DNA of 64,000 bases, from the NCBI RefSeq assembly GCF_002104995.1, contig NW_024468252.1, positions 1,054,001 through 1,118,000 of the forward strand. Reading direction: 5' to 3'. The notes under the pieces are model-generated. The model saw only the letters and a program-made list of their open reading frames with translations, ran no database searches and was not told where the DNA came from. Position 1 is the first letter of the stretch. Each line of letters begins with the position of its first letter. Both the position numbers and the translations under genes were made by a program. Shown piece by piece: positions 45,952-57,015 of the stretch. The DNA comes from Linderina pennispora (taxonomy: Eukaryota > Kickxellomycota > Kickxellomycetes > Kickxellales > Kickxellaceae).

Positions 45952-48900
45952 ATGGACGCAAAGCAAGTGCACAAGCCGCATAGGGTGCACAAGTCTGGTG
46001 CCAGTGCAAAAAAGAGCCTGCAGAAGCGGAAGAATGCCGAGAAGAACAACCCCAAGGCGTTCACGATGCAGTCGGCACAGAAGGCCGATCGCATGGCGCG
46101 GCGGCGGCTGGAGCTGAACGAGAAGAAGTACCATGTGCCGATGGCGGACCGGACGCCGACGACGCCGCCGCCCCTGGTGGTAGCTGTGGTGGGACCGCCC
46201 CAGTGCGGCAAAACGACGCTGATCAAGTCGCTGGTGCGGCGGTACACGAAGCACACGCTGTCGGAGATCCGCGGGCCCGTGACAGTAGTGAGTGGCAAGC
46301 ACCAGCGGCTGACGTTCATGGAGTGCGCCAACGACATGAATGCGATGGTGGACATGGCCAAGGTGGCCGATCTGATTCTGCTGGTCATCGACGCGAGCTT
46401 TGGGTTTGAGATGGAGACGTTCGAGTACCTGAACATTCTGCAGACACACGGCATGGGCAAGGTGATGGGAGTGCTGACGCACCTGGACAACTTCAAGGAC
46501 AACAAAAAGCTGAAGCTGGTGAAGAAGAACTTCAAGCACCGGTTCTGGACCGAGGTGTACGATGGTGCCAAGCTGTTCTACTTGTCGGGGCGTTGAGAAC
46601 GGGCGGTATCTGGACAAGGAGACGCTGAACCTGTCGCGGTTTATTTCGCAGGTCAAGCTGCGGCCGCTGGCGTGGCGCTCGACGCACCCGTACCTGCTGG
46701 CCGACCGCATGCAGGATCTGACGGATCCGGAGCTGCTTGAGGGCAATCCGAAGGCGAATCGCACGGTTGCACTGTACGGATTCCTGCGCGGTACACACCT
46801 GAAGGGCCGCGACCGCGTGCATATTCCGGGCGCTGGCGATTTCATGCTGGGCGAGGTCAACACGCTGCCTGATCCGTGTGCGATTCCCGACAAGGAGCGC
46901 AAGCGTCTGGATGAGCGGCACAAGCTGATTTATGCACCCATGTCGGAGGTCAACGGAGTCATGTACGACAACGACGCCGTCTATATTGATGTCAAGAAGC
47001 CGCAGCACGAGGAGAAGGCCGAGGAGGGCGAGGGCGAAAAGATGCTCAGCGAGCTGCAGCAGGTGGGGGCGCTGTCCGAGAGCCTGAAGGACCAGTCGTT
47101 CAGCCTGTTTTCGGGCGCCATGCCGGTCACAGCAGAGTCCATTCGTCGTCCGGCTGTGTTCAATGACGACGGCAAGGTTGATAGCGAGAGCGAGAGCGAG
47201 TCCGAGGATGATGATGACGATGACGATGAGGGCAGCGGACAACGACACCGACGACGATCTGCTAATGCGCGTGGATGAGTCCAGAGTCAGATGTCTCTGG
47301 TAACAGCAGCGATGAGGACAGCGAGCAGACGCTTCGTGCCCAGCCTCTGCACACAGGTGTCAAGCGCGTCAACCTGATGGACCTCGTCTACGGCTCTGAC
47401 AGCGAGTCTCCCAAGTCGGCCGACGATGATGAGGGCGACGATACGATCAAGTCTATGGCCATCGATGATGACCTCGACGACCGGCAACTGCGCCGCCTGT
47501 TCATCACCGGTGAAGATGGCGACGATAGCAATAGCGATGAGGATGCTGACGGTGCTGCGGGCGCCGACGAGAACGACTACGACCAAGACGCGACTGGTGA
47601 TTTCGAGGATCTGGAGGCGGGGTCCGGCGATGAGGAGGACGCTGGGGACTCTGATGGCGACGGACAGCAACGATGAGGATGAGGAGGATGATTCTAAGGA
47701 GAACTCTGATGCCGAGTCCGAGGAGGGCGAGAGCAACCCGTACGGCCTGTCTGACGAGAAGATGTCCAAGCTGAAGAACAAGTTTGACAAGATCTACGAC
47801 GAGGAGGAGGAGGAGGCGGGCGAGAAGAAGGACTTTTACCAGACGCAAAAGGAGCAGCTGCAAAAGTACGTCGACAACACGCGCAACGAGATGGACGAGC
47901 TGGCGGACATCCAATACCGGTGGGCGGGCGAGTACGTCAAGGTGGTAGTTGACGACATGCCGTACGAGTTCGTCAAGGGCTTCGACCCGTCGCTGCCGAT
48001 TGTGGTCGGCGGAATCTCGAACGAGGAGGGCCTGTCACTGATCAACCTGCGCGTCAAGCGGCACCGCTGGTATCCGAAGATCCTGAAGACCGGCGACCCG
48101 ATTGTGATCTCGGTCGGCTGGCGCCGGTTCCAGACAATCCCAACGTACTACATGAACGACCGGATCAAGAACCGCATGCTCAAGTACACGCCCGAGCACA
48201 TGCACTGCAGCGCCGTTGTCTACGGCCCGTACATCCAGCCGGGTGCTGGCTTCTGCGCGTACTTTATGCAGCGCAAGCACAACTTTGGCATTGCGGCGAC
48301 CGGCTCGGTCCTGGAGAACATGCAGTCGATCGACATTGTCAAGAAGCTGAAGCTGACCGGCTACCCGGACAAGATCCACAAGAACACGGCGTACATCAAG
48401 AAGATGTTCAACAGCCCGCTTGAGGTGGCCAAGTTCGAGGGCGCGTCGATCAAGACGGTCAGCGGGATCCGCGGCCAGGTCAAGAAGGCGTCGGGCAACT
48501 CGGGCTATGTTCCGCGCGACGTTCGAGGACAAGGTCAAGATGAGCGACATTGTGTTTTTGCGCGCGTTCCACACAATCCCGATCAAGCAGTTCTACAATC
48601 CCGATCACGTCGCTTTTGTCTGTGACGTACATGCGGCAGATTGCGGAGATCCGGCGGTCCAAGAACCTGGCGGTGCCGAACAAGAAGGACTCGCACTACA
48701 AGAAGATCGAGCGCGTCGAGAAGCAGTTCAACCCGCTGGTTGTGCCCAAGGCGCTGCAGGCCGAGCTGCCGTTCAAGTCGCGGCCCAAGGTGATCAAGAC
48801 CAACAAGGTCACGCGGGCGGTGGTCATGGACTGAGCACGACAAGAAGGTGGCCAACCTGCTCGGCCAGATCAACCTGCTGCACAAGGACAAGGCGAAGAA

Positions 48901-49045
48901 GGCCAAGGAGAAGGCCAAGAAGCAGCACGAGGCGTACCGCGAGAAGAGGAGGGCCGAGGAGGCCGAGGCGGATGCCCGGCGCAAGAGGAAGAGAAAGACG
49001 TACTTTAAGATCGAGAGCCAGAACCAGGCCGGAGGAAAGCGCTAG
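45952..49045 (+). CDS. BMS1: BMS1 ribosome-biogenesis GTPase, with about seven +1 shifts
   Basis: ATG at 45952 ([16 protein letters not shown]). GTPase domain with P-loop [16 protein letters not shown] at about residue 80 and the family continuation [23 protein letters not shown]. Acidic middle region (47170-47720, D/E/S-rich) and the BMS1/TSR1 C-terminal part: [56 protein letters not shown], with a basic tail to GGKR. It is needed for 40S assembly in the SSU processome. Shifts lie near 46590 (GGGG for GGG), 47235, 47272, 47655, 48520, 48615 and 48835; all are +1. In an essential gene this points to insertion errors. Confidence 0.9.
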
Positions 49046-49394
49046 CGCGTCTGTGTCTTCCATGTAGTCTGCCCTATCTAGTCAAACCACACCCACTACA
49101 TCCCTTTAAACATGAGCGAGATGGTGCTGCGAGAATGCTGGCACAGCCTGCAGAGCCGGCGAACGCAAGGGCTGCTGCTGCAAATCAAGGGATGCTATTT
49201 TTACCTTGATTGCCAATCTGCTTTTCGTGCTTTGGACCAGGGCTGCTTCTGAAGAGTTTTTGGGCCGCCGACGTAGCACTCTGGGCGGGAAAGTGGGGCA
49301 TTGTTGCCTCCCTCTCTCTTCGCCTTGCAGACCTTTTGTTGGTACTTTTACTTCCACAGCATTCACAGTACACATTTCGCCAGCTTTCGTTCAA

Positions 49395-52300
49395 ATGTTT
49401 ATTCTCCCAGCGCCTGCCGAGCCCAGCGCGTTCTGGACGGACGTCAAATACACGGAGAACTTTGTGCTCCAGCGCTCGGTGTCGTCGGGCGTGGGCACGG
49501 TGCTCAAAAACTTTCTCGCCACAATCCAAAACGTGCTTGACACGAAGCCGCCCTCCTACCGGCTCGTGTACCGGCATGCGCAGATGCATGACCGGTTCAT
49601 ACTGCTGGCGGTCAGCGAGAGCCAGGACGAAATAGACATGGACTGGAAGTGGCTGCAAGACAACATCATGCCGGTGGTGACGGAGCTCGACGACCCGGCA
49701 GAGCGCGCCAGCTTTGTTGTGACCAAGATCCGGTTCCTGGTGTCGGCCGAGGGCGGTCTGGATGCGCCGGCAGACCGCAAGATGCGTGCGGCGACGACGA
49801 CGTTCCGCCAGACATTCGATGTCAGCGAGAGCCTGGTCAACTACTACTCGTGCGCCCTGCAGAAGGGCCTGATGATGCACCAGGGGTGGCTGTATTTGAG
49901 CGAAAACTACTTTTGCTTCTACTCGTACATATTCGGCAGCGAGAACAAGGATCATGTTCCAGCTGCGCGAGATCCAGGACCTGGCCAAGGCCAAGTCGAT
50001 GGGCGGCGCACGTGACGACGCCATCGAGGTGACGACAAAGGGCGGGCAGAAATACTGGTTCTCGAATCTGTTCCACCGCGACGAGACATTCGACCTTTTG
50101 TCGCAGCTGACGGCCAACACGATGAAGCAGGTGCTGCGGAGCTCCGAGTACTCGACCAACACGCAGCACTCGGGCCCGCACCACCGGCACACCAGCAGCG
50201 CCAACAGCGCCATCAACCCAGACACGCGGCTGCCGATGATCCGGACCTCGGGCCTGCGTGACCAGGGCCGGTCGCTGGCAGAGCAGATTGCGCAGCAGCG
50301 CCGCAACGAGGAGTTCCGTGGCGGGTTCGGGCTGCCTGGCAACGAGAGCCTGCTGTCGGTAATCGAGTCGGCGCATCTGGTGATTCCCAAGTCGGTCAGC
50401 GTCTACAGCGGCCGGCTGTATCTGTCGACATCGTTTGTGTGCTTCAGCTCGCGCGATTTCCGCGGCTGCCGCATCATCCTGCCATTGGCGGCCGGTGCGG
50501 CGCATTGAGCGGCTGAATGGCACCGACGGCAACGGGACCATGTGCTATGAGCTGGTGATCACAGTGTGGCATCAGATGGGCGTCGTGTTCAAGGTGCCGC
50601 TGGAGAACCGCGAGTGCGACGCCTGGTGCGACGCCCTGCGCGGGCAGCTCAAGGACATGGTCGAGGAGCAGAAGTTTGCGCGGGAGAACCACACGGCGCT
50701 GACACGGTATCTGCTGAAGCCGTTCTTAAAGACATGTCGCCAGCGAGTACTTGCTGCAGACGAAGGACGTGGTGTGCCTGGAGTGCCTGGGCAAGACGTT
50801 CGGGTTCCCCGGCGACCCAAAGCAGCTGAAGGAAAAGTCAAAGGTGCGCGCCTGGGTCGACTACCTGGGCACGTATGGGCGCAATCTGACGACCATCCGG
50901 CGCGCCGAGTTTGACCGGCTGATCCGCGTCGGGCTGCCCAACTGCCTGCGCGGGGAGATCTGGGAGCTGAGCTCCGGCGCCATGTATCTGCGGTTCCAGA
51001 ACCGCGGGGTGTACGAGAAATACGTCAACGACTATCTCGACTGCCCCGGGCCGTATGCCGAGGAGATTGAGAAGGATCTGAACCGCTCGCTGCCCGAGTA
51101 CGCCGGGTACCAGTCGCCCGAGGGCATCGACGCGACTCCGGCGGGTGCTCAATGCGTACTCGCTGCGCGACGCGGAGCTCGGGTACTGCCAGGCCATGAA
51201 CATTATAGCGTCGACACTGCTGATATACATGACTGAGGAGCAGGCGTTCTGGACGCTGACGGTGATGTGCGACCGGCTGGTGCCCGGGTACTACAGCCCG
51301 TCAATGTACGGCGCCAGCCTGGACCAGGCGATATTCCAGACGCTGGTGGAGGACACGATGCCGATGCTGGCGCAGAACTTCAAGCAGCATGACATCCAGC
51401 TGTCAATCGCGTGCCTGCCGTGGTTCCTGACGCTGTTTGTCAACTCGATGCCACTGGTATATGCACTGCGTGTGCTCGACTGCTTCTTCCTCGAGGGCCC
51501 GAAGATCCTGTTCCAGATCGGGCTGGCGATTCTGAAGATCAACGGAGCGGAGCTGCTTGAAGTCACGGACGACGGCACGTTCCTGCATGTGCTAAAGACG
51601 TACTACCAGACGCTGGGCGACCAGGCGTTCCCCGACAGCGACAATGTGCGGGCGCGGCAGATCACAAAGTTCCACGAGCTGGTGTATGTGGCGTACAGCG
51701 ACTTCCCGCTGATCACACAGGCCAAGATCGAGGAGCTGCGGCGCTCGCACCAGCTCAAGATCGTCCACTCGGTGCAGGAGTTCTCGAAGCGCACGTTCCT
51801 GCGCAACGTGATTGACTCGGCCGGGTTCACCAAGGACCAGCTCTCGTTGCTCTATGACCGGTACTACACGGTCCTGTTCTACTCGCAGTCGGGCCGCAAT
51901 AAGGCGGTCAACCAGCAGCAGGCCGAGGCGGCGGCGGCGGCTGACAAAATCACCCTGGATATCTACGTGTTTGCCCGGTTTATGTTTGAAATCTCGACCT
52001 GGATGCGGGCACAGATCAAGGAGGCCAAGCAGCGCACCCAGAGCCACAGGGACATTTCGCTGCCCAGTGTACGCAGAAAGCACAGTCCCAACGAGGAGCA
52101 GGCGGCGAAGAGGGGCGACGAGATCTCGAAAGAGATTGAGGCGAGTTTGAGCAACCCCGGGTGGTTCATTTCGTCGTTCTTCAGGTACACCAGCCAGATT
52201 GCACCGCCGTCGTCCCGCCTGCATGCATATGGTACAGACGATATTAACGATGGCTCGTCGCTGGCGCCATCGTCGCACCGGGCGACCAAATCCGTGGATC

Positions 52301-53533
52301 TGATTTCCATGGATGCCTCCCAGAAACAGCAGATTGCCGATGAGGGGGAGGTGCCGGCGGCTGAGGAGCCCAAAGAGACTTCTGAACCGAGCGAAGCCGA
52401 AGCCCGTATCAGCCAGCCCCCGTGGCACCGATCCAGGAGCTCCGTGTGTCGTTCCAGCAGTGTGTGATCGCATTAGGCCGTATTGTCAACACCGACCTGC
52501 TGACGCGCATGGACGCGTTCTTCGACATGTTTGCAGTGTCCATTACAAACGAGATCAGCCGGCAGGAGATGTTCCAGCTGTCCGAGGCCATCCTGTACAT
52601 AGCGCATGGCGAGGACGTGGCGCGCACCGAAACCCTGGGCGGCAAGCGGCCCAGCGACGCTAACGGCATGACTAACGAGGAGCACCTGCTAAAGTCCGTG
52701 TCGGAGTTCATGCGGCGGGCAGTGGCCTATGGCGAAGACCAGTCGATGCAGGATGGCGAGATGTATTTGTCGCGCAATATGTTCCGCGTGGTGGTGCTGG
52801 AGGACGAGATGTTGGAGCGGTTCTTTTCGGAGATCGTCCCGGCTTCGTTCCGCTTCACCGACGGTGTCGAATTGCGCAACCCGCTGCGTCAGATCTCGAC
52901 GCACCTAGCAGCGACGCCCGTGACGGCCCGCGCCGACCCATCGACGCCGTCCAGGCTCCTGGCTGGCGGGATTTCTGCCGCCCAGGGAATGTCGTCGAGG
53001 GTTGCGCAGACCATTGCGTTGGGCGGGCAGTTTGTCGACCAGCACGTGCTGACGCCAGGGCTTGCAGTATCCCCGGGCCTGGCCAGCAGCTCTGTGCTGG
53101 GCAACAGCAGCCACGCCGGAGCCGCACAGAGAGCCGTCGGAGCATATCGCCACCGAGATGGTCCGCATGTCGGATTGCGGGCCACGATGCAGAGCCCAGC
53201 TCGGCAGGGCCTGCTGACGGCCGGTTCGAGTCCGTGCCCTGGGGCAATGTACCGCAGGAGCCGCGCGGCAACGAGCCCCTGGACCCGTACGAGAACCTGC
53301 TGGACGAAGTCGACGAGCTGCTGGGCCAAATCAACGAGGAGGATGACGATCATGGCGCTGAGACAGACAATGCAGGTGATCTCAAGCGCAGCTTGGATGC
53401 AGGTGACAGGCATGCGGCAGGTCATGCAGATGCGGGGAACAATGCCACCGCCAAGGATCTGTCAGACATGGATTTCAACATCGTCGAGGATGACGATGAC
53501 GACGACGAGATCGCAAACCTGCTCAAGAACTGA
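49395..53533 (+). CDS. GRAM-GRAM-TBC RabGAP of the TBC1D8/9 (Gyp2) type, with about eight +1 shifts
   Basis: ATG at 49395 (MFILPAPAEPSAFWTDVKYT). First GRAM domain around SCALQKGLMMHQGWLYLSEN; second around SAHLVIPKSVSVYSGRLYLS. TBC domain from RVGLPNCLRGEIWEL: arginine finger in EKDLNRSLPEY, glutamine finger in LGYCQAMN, then WFLTLFVNSMPL and RVLDCFFLEGP. The C-terminal part carries an EF-hand-like helical region (LLTRMDAFFDMFAVS, ISRQEMFQLSEAI) and an acidic end DDDDDDEIANLLKN at 53533. It should inactivate a Rab GTPase. Shifts near 49955, 50495, 50735, 51140, two around 52390-52420 and two between 52900 and 53240, all net +1 each. Confidence 0.85.
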
Positions 53534-53584
53534 AAGCACTTGTCAGATATTACATTAAATATCATTTCCTACTAGAAATACTCT

Positions 53585-53599
53585 GCTCGCGATGCGAGC
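53585..53599 (-). ncRNA. small hairpin in the 3' flank of the Fanzor gene (guide-RNA region candidate)
   Basis: GCTCGC-ATC-GCGAGC on the minus strand, a perfect 6-bp stem with 3-nt loop, about 125-140 nt past the Fanzor stop codon. Guide RNAs of Fanzor and TnpB loci usually arise from the 3' end of the gene and its downstream flank, so this region is the place to look. It also lies in the 3' flank of the convergent RabGAP gene and may be a terminator or chance. Confidence 0.2.
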
Positions 53600-53723
53600 T
53601 CGGCTGCTAGTCAGCATGGGTTGACACGTCGATAAGAGCATCACGGCGAACCGGTCATTTGAACGTGTCGGATGGTTGTTGGTGCAATGTCGATCATGGA
53701 CATCTCCCATCTTGATGGCCTGC

Positions 53724-56354
53724 TCAGCGTAGGCGCTTCAGCGCTGGCTCGCTGCTGCTGGCAACAGAATCGCCTGCTGCTGCACTCGTCTTGCGCAGGT
53801 TCTTTGTTGCAGGGGTGGTGCCAGAAGTATCGGCAGCAATGGCTGTAAAGCGATGGAACCGTTCAGGAATACTGCCTGAATCACAGAGTGACTGGAAAAT
53901 GAGCCTGAAGTTTAGAACTGCTGCGAGGTCGCGGTTCAAGAGCCGAGACGAATAGGCTCGCCTGTATTGTGCCATGGCCCGCTTACATGACTCGCTTGTA
54001 CAGCGGAGAAGGCCATGGCACTTCACAGTTGGGTTCTTCGATCTCTGGTAGGGCCGCGGGCTGGGAACATGCCGGAATGTCTGCAGCGACTTTTCGCAGC
54101 AGAACGGGCATATCGACGATGTCCGGAATTCGTCGATCAGATAGACCTCAAAGCCATGGTGTTTGAACTTGTCGCGCCATCCCTTGCCACGAATCGGCGC
54201 ATGGTGTCGGGCCATCGGCGCACTCCAATTGCCCATGATCAGCACTGGGTCTGGACCGAACTTGCTCCGGAGTTTCGCGGCAAGCCTGTGGTCTGCATGG
54301 GCCTGGTTCATGAATGAATCAAGGCGCAGCTTGCGATGAAGCGGGTACACCTTGGGACTGGTACTGACACCCGGATGGGCCTTCCAGCGCCTCTGATGCT
54401 GCTTGTTTGACTTAGTGGGCTGCTGCTCTAGTAGCCTTCGCGCTGTCATCGTGTTGGCATAAAACGGTGCTAGGACACACCGCACAGATGCACAGGTAGC
54501 AACGTAGGCACGGAATTTTGCTGGGCTAAGGGTCCGGCAGCAGTGCTTGGAAAGCTGTGCCTCTGCTCTGCGGACAGCATCTTCTGGGACTTGATCCTTT
54601 GTAGCCTGACGAATCCTGTCATAGTGGCGCAGCTTGAGCTCCTTATTGCGCTGCTGCCGTGTGTAGCGGTAGAGCATTTTTTCACCCTCTTTCCCATTGC
54701 TGCTATTTTCGTGCATCATGTATAGCAAATCGCCCCGACCTGGATCGATGAATACACAGCGGCCTTTCAGATTCTGCAGCTCTGGCTGTGGGATCTGGTG
54801 GATATAGCGACAGTCAGCTATAGTACTGCCTCCCACAGCATCACCTCCTGCAACATCGCCTGTAGCATCGCCTGTAGCATCGCCTCCCACAGCATCGCCT
54901 GTAGCATCGCCTCCCACAGAATTGCCTCCCGCAGCATCGCCTCCCACAGAATTGCCTCCCGCAGCATCGCCTCCCGCAGCATCGCCTCCTGCACCATCAG
55001 CATCTACTGCACCATCAGCCTTGGATATCTTGTCTTGTAACAGAATGCATATCGTTACACCATCTGTTGTCGCCATTCCGTGGAATTTTCTATCACCATG
55101 CGCCTTAAATGGCTTTGATGTTAGATCTGCGACCCGGCCCCACACATCCCACACAGGTTGTGTGATCCCTTGGACCGGGTCGTGTGCACAGACTGGGGGT
55201 GCTGATGCATATGCATTGTTAAGTGCTGCAACAGTGTCTGCTGCTGCTGCCGATGCAGCAGCAAGTGAATCAGCCGCTACTGCTGCAGTTGCTGCAGTGG
55301 CCTCTGTTGCATCCGATGGCATCTTCGCTGCTTCGCGTGCAGCCTTCTTGGCCAATTTTTCGCCCTTTTCTGCTGCTTTCCTTGCCTCTGTTGCTGCCCT
55401 CTTTGCTGCGTTGATCTTGGTAACCTCCTCACGTGTTTTCGAAACAAACACCTGCTTGATTATTTGCTTGTCCAAACGCACATGGCCTGGGATCCATGAT
55501 GTCCGCAGAGGCAAGCATTGGGGAGGAGACTTGCTAAGCTGCTCATTCTCGATAAGCTGGCATAGGCGAATGTATGCACGCAGATGCTTAAGTGGATTTG
55601 CCTTGGCATCATAGTATCGGCTGTCTTTGGTGAATCTGTACTTGGCATCATAGGCATTGAGGACTGGTGCCAGCTTGTTGTAGATTGCAAGCATCGGTGG
55701 GGTGAGCACACTGAGATCAGGGTGCCTAGAGGCAACTGCCTGGCGGAGCTTCTGTGCAGGTGTATAAATACACATTTGACATGCATTATTGAACTCAGCC
55801 TTAGACACATTGCCCATTGTACTGCGCAGTGTGTTTTTGCGGCAGCGAATATCAATCAATTTGGCCAGAATCCGCTGTAGGCAAGTGCCATAGTGCAACA
55901 CAATGTTGTTCTTGTATGTTGTCATCAGCTCGGTATCCACGTATGTCGCTACCTGATTCATTTCGCATACGCCATGTAGCTCAATATCGCCATTATGCAA
56001 TAGATAATCATAAATGTGATATCTAACTACATCACTGAAATCGGCGGTTAACAGTTCTGACCTGTCCTTCCGGTTAACGAAATCCTCGGCAGATATGACA
56101 GTCTTCGCCTTCAAGTTGCGATAAATGAATAAATAAATAAAACGAAAAAACCCCTTTTTCACAAATGTTGCTGGGTCAAAGGCATCATCGTAAGCTAGCT
56201 GATGGAGTAGTATCCATCGTGCAAGCATGTATGTATGCTCTTTGATGATATTGACACTATGTACAAATTGCTCTAGGCAGGGCAACATAGAATCACGGAA
56301 GCCAATACCACCAAGCGATGTCTTTATGACAGTAGTGCTGCGGGTAATATTCAT
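53724..56354 (-). CDS. Fanzor: eukaryotic TnpB-like RNA-guided DNA endonuclease, intact
   Basis: 876 residues, unbroken. The split RuvC domain has all parts: RuvC-I CVFIDPGRGDLLYMM (Asp537), RuvC-II LIDEFRTSSICPFC (Glu742), RuvC-III NRDLAAVLNF (Asp809). A zinc ribbon lies between II and III: Cys749, Cys752 (CPFC) and Cys785, Cys790 (CTSESC). VLIMGNWSAP before RuvC-II is also typical. The 530-residue N-terminal part is helical and basic, as expected for guide/DNA recognition; at about residues 450-510 a Gly-Asp-Ala repeat precedes RuvC-I. Fanzor proteins use an RNA from their own 3' flank to cut DNA and are carried by transposons. Here the gene lies between a RabGAP gene and an AT-rich transposon; no transposase within its own bounds and no terminal repeats were seen. 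Confidence 0.9.
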   Translation of the reverse strand: MNITRSTTVIKTSLGGIGFRDSMLPCLEQFVHSVNIIKEHTYMLARWILLHQLAYDDAFDPATFVKKGFFRFIYLFIYRNLKAKTVISAEDFVNRKDRSELLTADFSDVVRYHIYDYLLHNGDIELHGVCEMNQVATYVDTELMTTYKNNIVLHYGTCLQRILAKLIDIRCRKNTLRSTMGNVSKAEFNNACQMCIYTPAQKLRQAVASRHPDLSVLTPPMLAIYNKLAPVLNAYDAKYRFTKDSRYYDAKANPLKHLRAYIRLCQLIENEQLSKSPPQCLPLRTSWIPGHVRLDKQIIKQVFVSKTREEVTKINAAKRAATEARKAAEKGEKLAKKAAREAAKMPSDATEATAATAAVAADSLAAASAAAADTVAALNNAYASAPPVCAHDPVQGITQPVWDVWGRVADLTSKPFKAHGDRKFHGMATTDGVTICILLQDKISKADGAVDADGAGGDAAGGDAAGGNSVGGDAAGGNSVGGDATGDAVGGDATGDATGDVAGGDAVGGSTIADCRYIHQIPQPELQNLKGRCVFIDPGRGDLLYMMHENSSNGKEGEKMLYRYTRQQRNKELKLRHYDRIRQATKDQVPEDAVRRAEAQLSKHCCRTLSPAKFRAYVATCASVRCVLAPFYANTMTARRLLEQQPTKSNKQHQRRWKAHPGVSTSPKVYPLHRKLRLDSFMNQAHADHRLAAKLRSKFGPDPVLIMGNWSAPMARHHAPIRGKGWRDKFKHHGFEVYLIDEFRTSSICPFCCEKSLQTFRHVPSPRPYQRSKNPTVKCHGLLRCTSESCKRAMAQYRRAYSSRLLNRDLAAVLNFRLIFQSLCDSGSIPERFHRFTAIAADTSGTTPATKNLRKTSAAAGDSVASSSEPALKRLR
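54836..54996. repeat. in-frame tandem repeat in the Fanzor gene
   Basis: About 160 bp of 15-bp-type units (variants of GCATCGCCTCCCACA), some shortened, coding GGDAA, GGNSV, GGDAT and GDA units just upstream of RuvC-I. Copies vary by a few bases, so the array can expand or contract without losing frame when whole units change. Confidence 0.8.
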
Positions 56355-56572
56355 TTGAGAAATTCAATAGGCAAAGTAAGAAGAGAAATGATGCTGTTCA
56401 GTTTTGCTTTATTGCGTATGCATAGCATTAAGAACTTTTTATTAAAAATTATCTGGCTTGCATGGTTCTTGAGGCCTTTAGCACTCATACAGTCTCTTGA
56501 ATCAGTCTATACAGACTGGGTCCATTGTGGCCCAAATACTACTGCTTACACATGAAGGTCATTCAGAGCTAG
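56355..56572. other. short AT-rich stretch between the Fanzor start and the left direct repeat
   Basis: No gene. It must hold the Fanzor promoter; no clear transposon end is seen. Confidence 0.4.
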
Positions 56573-57015
56573 TTATCTGCATAACAACTATTTATACATG
56601 TTGAAACTATTGGCAATTTCAGTGAAATAAAAATTTCACCCAAACTGCCATCGGCATCTTGGAAAAGTTTCAGTGAACATAATTTCCTTGTGGTTGCTTA
56701 GCCACATCTATTGAGATATTGACTTTTGTTGCCCAATGATAATTAACCCCAAATATGCAAAGGTTTTTCTTTCTGGTTGAAATTATGTTCACTGAAACTT
56801 TTCCAAGATGCCGATGGCAGTTTGGGTGAAATGGCAAAAAAAATATTTGTATTTTTAAAATCAATTATACACATAAAAACATTCTGGACACAACAATAAT
56901 AATTATCTGTTCTAAAAATATCTAATAGCAAAAAATGGTTCTGAAAACGATTAATCAAATATCTATCTAACAAAATTGCAAATAACTAAAATTTACAAGT
57001 CCAGGAATGACCCCC
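56573..57015 (+). repeat. left 443-bp direct repeat of the composite element
   Basis: From TTATCTGCA to AATGACCCCC; the ATG of the first ORF (57007) is inside it. Contains a 54-bp perfect inverted repeat (56633-56686 with 56779-56832). The matching right copy is offset by 3675 bp. Confidence 0.9.
56633..56832. repeat. 54-bp perfect inverted repeat with 92-nt spacer, left copy
   Basis: Arms 56633-56686 and 56779-56832 are exact reverse complements (beginning ATTTCACCCAAACTGCC). They could extrude as a cruciform, act as transposon ends, or be a MITE inside the repeat. Confidence 0.9.

Noticed and set aside
54818-55040. Ile/Ala/Ser or Leu/Arg/Glu repeat ORFs on either strand opposite the Fanzor repeat
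   Set aside because: Other-frame readings of the minisatellite inside the Fanzor gene.
56670-56973. Small minus-strand ORFs repeated at 60345-60648
   Set aside because: They exist in both copies only because they lie in the direct repeat and cross the inverted-repeat arms; no coding signs.
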